This document shows positions 60,801-64,000 of a stretch of DNA of 64,000 nucleotides, one piece after another (within the stretch, counting starts at the first letter, position 1; the number at the start of each line of letters is the position of its first letter). A model generated the notes under the pieces. The model made no database searches, was not told the DNA's origin, and worked only from the letters and a program-made list of their open reading frames with translations. A program made the position numbers and the translations under genes. The stretch covers positions 2,366,037 through 2,430,036 of the forward strand of contig SSNP01000050.1 of assembly GCA_006937955.1 (NCBI GenBank). Reading direction: 5' to 3'. The stretch is from Pachypanchax playfairii. Lineage: Eukaryota; Chordata; Actinopteri; Cyprinodontiformes; Aplocheilidae.

Positions 60801-61306
60801 TGTTGGCTGGAGAGTTATGATGAGGAACTAATCAGAAGAACGGTGATCAGAAGAAAACCATTAAACAATAACCCAAAGAACAAAACATGAAAACAGAAAC
60901 AGGTAGACTGAAAAGAGCTGAGGTGCACATGACACTGGGGTGAACTGAAAAAAAAAAACACACTGGGACCTAAAATGCACACAGACAGGAATATAATAAA
61001 TAGCATGATATGAAAGATGTTATCACAAAAAAAGGAATCACTAGAGACCAAAAATAAACCAAAAATAGACATGATGGAAACTCAGATGCCAACAGGAAAG
61101 ACCAAAAACCAAAGAAGAAATCCAAGTTGTACAAAAAAACAACCTGTTTTGGGGTTTTGAAAACAGGGTCTGTCGAAAAAACTTCATGAAAACCACCAAG
61201 TAAAACTCAAAACCCAAAAATGTGACAATAAGGTTCAGTTTTACCAGCTGCAAAACAAACAATAACAAAACAGCAGTTTACAGTTTTACATCATTTACTG
61301 ACACAA

Positions 61307-61312
61307 TTTATT
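61307..61312 (-). promoter_or_regulatory. hp: Haptoglobin poly(A) signal
   Basis: TTTATT on the plus strand is AATAAA on the coding strand, about 50 bases past the stop codon. This implies a short 3' UTR. Confidence 0.65.
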
Positions 61313-61362
61313 GCAACAATTTCTCCTTTAAGACTTTGAACCCAACCAGAGGGCCTGAAGCT

Positions 61363-62672
61363 CTACGGCTGCCATGAATACATCTTAGACATTGTATCAA
61401 AGCGCAGAGCAGATGATTTCTCTGTATCTCCTCTCATGACGCTGTGGATCCAAGGCAAATATGAGGAAATCTTCATATAGACTCCGTAATTGTACCTGTT
61501 GCAGCATTTGTCATATGAAAGGATCCCTGCAGCGTAAACGTCTCCGGTTTGAGCATCTTTGACAGCCAGAGCACCTCCAGCATCACCAAAACAAACGTTT
61601 TCCTGATGCTTCGTCGGCCCCGTGCAGAATGTGTTATTATTCACAGCTGGTGTGAACGCAGTGTTTTCATATTCTGTTGTGCATTCAGAGTGACTGGCCA
61701 GAGGGAGAACAAGGTATTTGAGTGATGCAGCAGGAGTGAGGAGGGTACCCCAGCCCCAGCCAGAGAGGATTCCTGACCCACCCATGATGTTGTCCAGGTC
61801 CTGACCTCTCTCCGGTAGGGGAATCGGAGTCACCTTATTGTTCATGATTACAGGTTCTTTAAGTTTGATCAAAGCCAGATCGTTGTCCCAATCAGACTGG
61901 TTCTGGAAACCAGGATGGAGAACAACCTGCAGATGGTGAATAAAAAGTGTCATCATCACTATTTATACATATTTTTCTAAAGCTTCTAATTTAAGCATTT
62001 AACACAAAATAAAAAAGTTGTGATTATTTTCCTGCTTCATAATACTATACATAATACATAATTTTAACTTCCTGAAGACATCTCAGTGTATTTTATATTT
62101 TCGTGCACACAGAAAAATGAAAGAAAGATGTAGCAAGTCTGGAAGAAAATGTTTCTGCTTCTGTCACTAATAATTTCATCATTTAGGTCAAAAACCCCAA
62201 AGACTTTATAAACTGCAGCTTCTAAAAGATGAAATGTTGAAAATCACAAAGTTTTGGTTTCATCATCATGACATGAGATAAAAATAATGAGTCATTAGAA
62301 ACTGAATTTTGATTTCTACCTGCATCCAGATATTGACTGAAATGAACGTTTTAGTTTTATTCAGAGCTAATTAAAACCTTTAGCTCACCTTCTCCACAGC
62401 GACCTCGTTAGAGGCATCAGCTTCTGCCTTTTGTAAGATTCCTAAATAAACTTTTGGGATGATGGGATCTTTTCCCTGAATGTCTTGTTTACTCTTTCTG
62501 ACAAAGAGGTTTCTTCCAGCTGTTAACACCCAAACATCAGAGATAAGAGCACCGCTAGCATATCCACCATCCAGGATGCTATCAGACAAGTAAACCATAA
62601 CCTGCCAGGGCACACGAGGAGCCAGGGTCCCCCCAATCATCCGTCTGGAGCGGACGGATGTTAATCTGAAGG
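61363..62672 (-). CDS. hp: Haptoglobin-like pseudo-serine-protease, 5' end missing
   Basis: Two exons are recognised: 62389-62672 and 61363-61926. The upstream exon begins in the middle of a codon, so at least one signal-peptide exon lies further up (above 62673, probably beyond 64000). After SRR comes MIGGTLAPRVPWQ, the start of the trypsin-like chain, so SRR/MIGG is the likely processing site. The catalytic triad is broken as in haptoglobin: the His site reads LTAGRNLF (human LTTAKNLF) and the Ser site reads CFGDAGGA (Ala for Ser). The Asp site DNDLALIKL is kept. FCTGPTKHQENVC also matches haptoglobin. The protein should be secreted and bind free haemoglobin. The C-terminus runs about 20 residues past the human end. 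A degenerate protease of another S1 family is the alternative. Confidence 0.88.
61927..62388 (-). other. Haptoglobin intron
   Basis: A 462-base AT-rich intron with donor at 62388-62387 and acceptor at 61928-61927. It joins two exons in phase 0. Nothing else was seen. Confidence 0.8.
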
Positions 62673-64000
62673 CTGGAGAAGAAAAAAAATTGTTGAGAAT
62701 TTATGCTTTTTTTTAATGAAAATAATTGAAAGAGAGAAAGAAAAACATTTTAAAGTTTTTAATCACAAGACAAATGAAGAAAGCAGAGAAAAAAACCAAC
62801 GCAAGTGGAAAAAAAAACAAATGAAACGGAGATTTAAAATGAACTAAATGAACAGACTCATCAGCAGACTGACGCTGAAGATTCCACATTGTTTGTTTCT
62901 GAGTTCACAACAATCCAGATCAATTTCAAAAGACTGAATTAAAAAATTGTCTTAAAATTGGTTGTAATCTCGAGCATCCGGGTGTTTTCTTCAACATAAA
63001 CCTTAAAATAAAAACGTCTGCACCTATTTTTACAGCATCCAAACAGTTTTATAGTCTGTCTGTATGAAATAATATCTTTTTGGACACATTTTTGATTATT
63101 TGGTTCCGTCTATCCTGCAAATTCATGTGCCACTTTCGTGCTGTAAGTTTATTATTTATGGGGCTTCAGTTTTATTCTGCAACAACAATGAAAAACTCAA
63201 CCGGTCCCTCCCAATCAGCTGCTCTGTCATCGCCTCATCATTTGTTGTTATTCTCAATCCCGTCATTATTAATTATCTAAAGGTCGTTCATTCTTTCTCA
63301 ACGTATTCAACAGCTGATACTATGAGCAATTAAACTGATGAATCAGTTTGTTTGTTTGTTTGATGCTTCACAATCTTGCATGAATAGAAAATTAATTCTG
63401 TACATTGCCACAGAAAAAAAAAGTTCTCTCTACTATCAACGTGTTCTTTGTCTGTAAGTTTCACGTACAGTATGTTTAGATTTTTTTCCTGTTGTTTTGC
63501 TGTGATCATTTGGTTTGCTGTAGTTTTTAAATGGGTTTTAAAGGAAAGTCTGGGAAACAAGCCAGTTCCCTCTCAGCCATGACACAAGGCTTAATCTCCT
63601 GCTGAAACGTTGTTTTATTTCCTACACGAGTCGTGAATTTTAGAGTTAAAGATTAAAAATGGAGTTTAGAAGAAATGAAGCCTGCAGGGGCAAAGAATAA
63701 AAAACAGATAAAAAAAAATCTTCATGTACCAAAATGAGATAAATTTTGTGAAATATGGCCCATATTTAACTGTGTGAGATGCAGCAGGATGTGAAATCAT
63801 AGAAACAATATCCTCTTTTACCTGAAAGTGCAACATTAATTTACCAGCACACACAAAAGCCAGTTTTGAATCACTTTGATTCAAACTCAATTATCTCTAC
63901 AGTTATTGAACAACTTGCCATGAAATATAGTTAACAGATTCCTGCTGCCGTGTGGACACGAAGGAAGAAACACATTTTCATCAAGCACCATCCTGATATC
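62673..64000 (-). other. Upstream intron or flank of haptoglobin
   Basis: The exon acceptor at 62674-62673 requires an upstream exon ending with one base of a split codon. I searched the minus strand for an ATG, a hydrophobic signal peptide and a donor in that phase and found none that convinces. The rest is AT-rich with homopolymer A runs. Confidence 0.6.

Noticed and set aside
63666..63890. Minus-strand ORF with a possible donor, considered as haptoglobin exon 1
   Set aside because: Its N-terminus is polar, not a signal peptide, and the reading phase at the donor does not fit the next exon.
1..64000. CRISPR arrays, operons, phage or other prokaryotic systems
   Set aside because: All supported genes are intron-split vertebrate genes, and no spaced direct-repeat array exists in the window.

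Overview
This window is nuclear genomic DNA of a ray-finned fish, most likely a percomorph teleost. The genes are split by GT-AG introns and encode vertebrate proteins. The gaps hold simple repeats and small DNA transposons typical of teleosts, including Tc1-like relics, hAT-like and Harbinger-like MITEs, and a CR1/L2/Rex1-type LINE scrap. There are no operons, phage genes or CRISPR arrays.

Layout: ankrd11 (+) has coding exons from 4628 to 29944, which join in frame to a 2,826-residue protein, and a 3' UTR of about 4 kb. Bases 1-4567 are most simply an intron in its 5' UTR. slc22a31 (+, 34942-42381) is an orphan SLC22 transporter of nine exons and 611 residues. dpep1 (-, 43882-48472) is a GPI-anchored zinc dipeptidase of ten exons and 423 residues, convergent with slc22a31. 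A repeat-rich interval (48473-52452) holds a palindromic transposon with a LINE scrap in its loop, a hairpin repeat, and a recent partial duplicate of dpep1 split by a hAT-like element. A six-exon cytosolic sulfotransferase (+, 52453-54348, 293 residues) follows, then about 7 kb without a recognised gene. A haptoglobin-like gene (-, 61363-62672) closes the window; its first exon or exons were not found.

Ankrd11, slc22a31 and dpep1 also lie close together in mammals (human 16q24.3), and mouse Sult5a1 is, as I recall, in the matching part of chromosome 8. The block therefore looks like conserved vertebrate synteny rather than a functional cluster. The products act in different places: a nuclear chromatin regulator, a membrane transporter, a cell-surface peptidase, a cytosolic conjugating enzyme and a secreted haemoglobin-binding pseudo-protease.

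All exon boundaries were read by eye from splice sites, frame and remembered family sequence. For the four complete genes the exon lengths sum to a multiple of three. I found no wholly new biological system. The best leads are the upstream ORFs in front of ankrd11, the duplicated dpep1 piece whose parent serves as the empty site of a hAT insertion, the palindromic element with a LINE scrap inside, and a pair of near-identical inverted repeats 44 kb apart.
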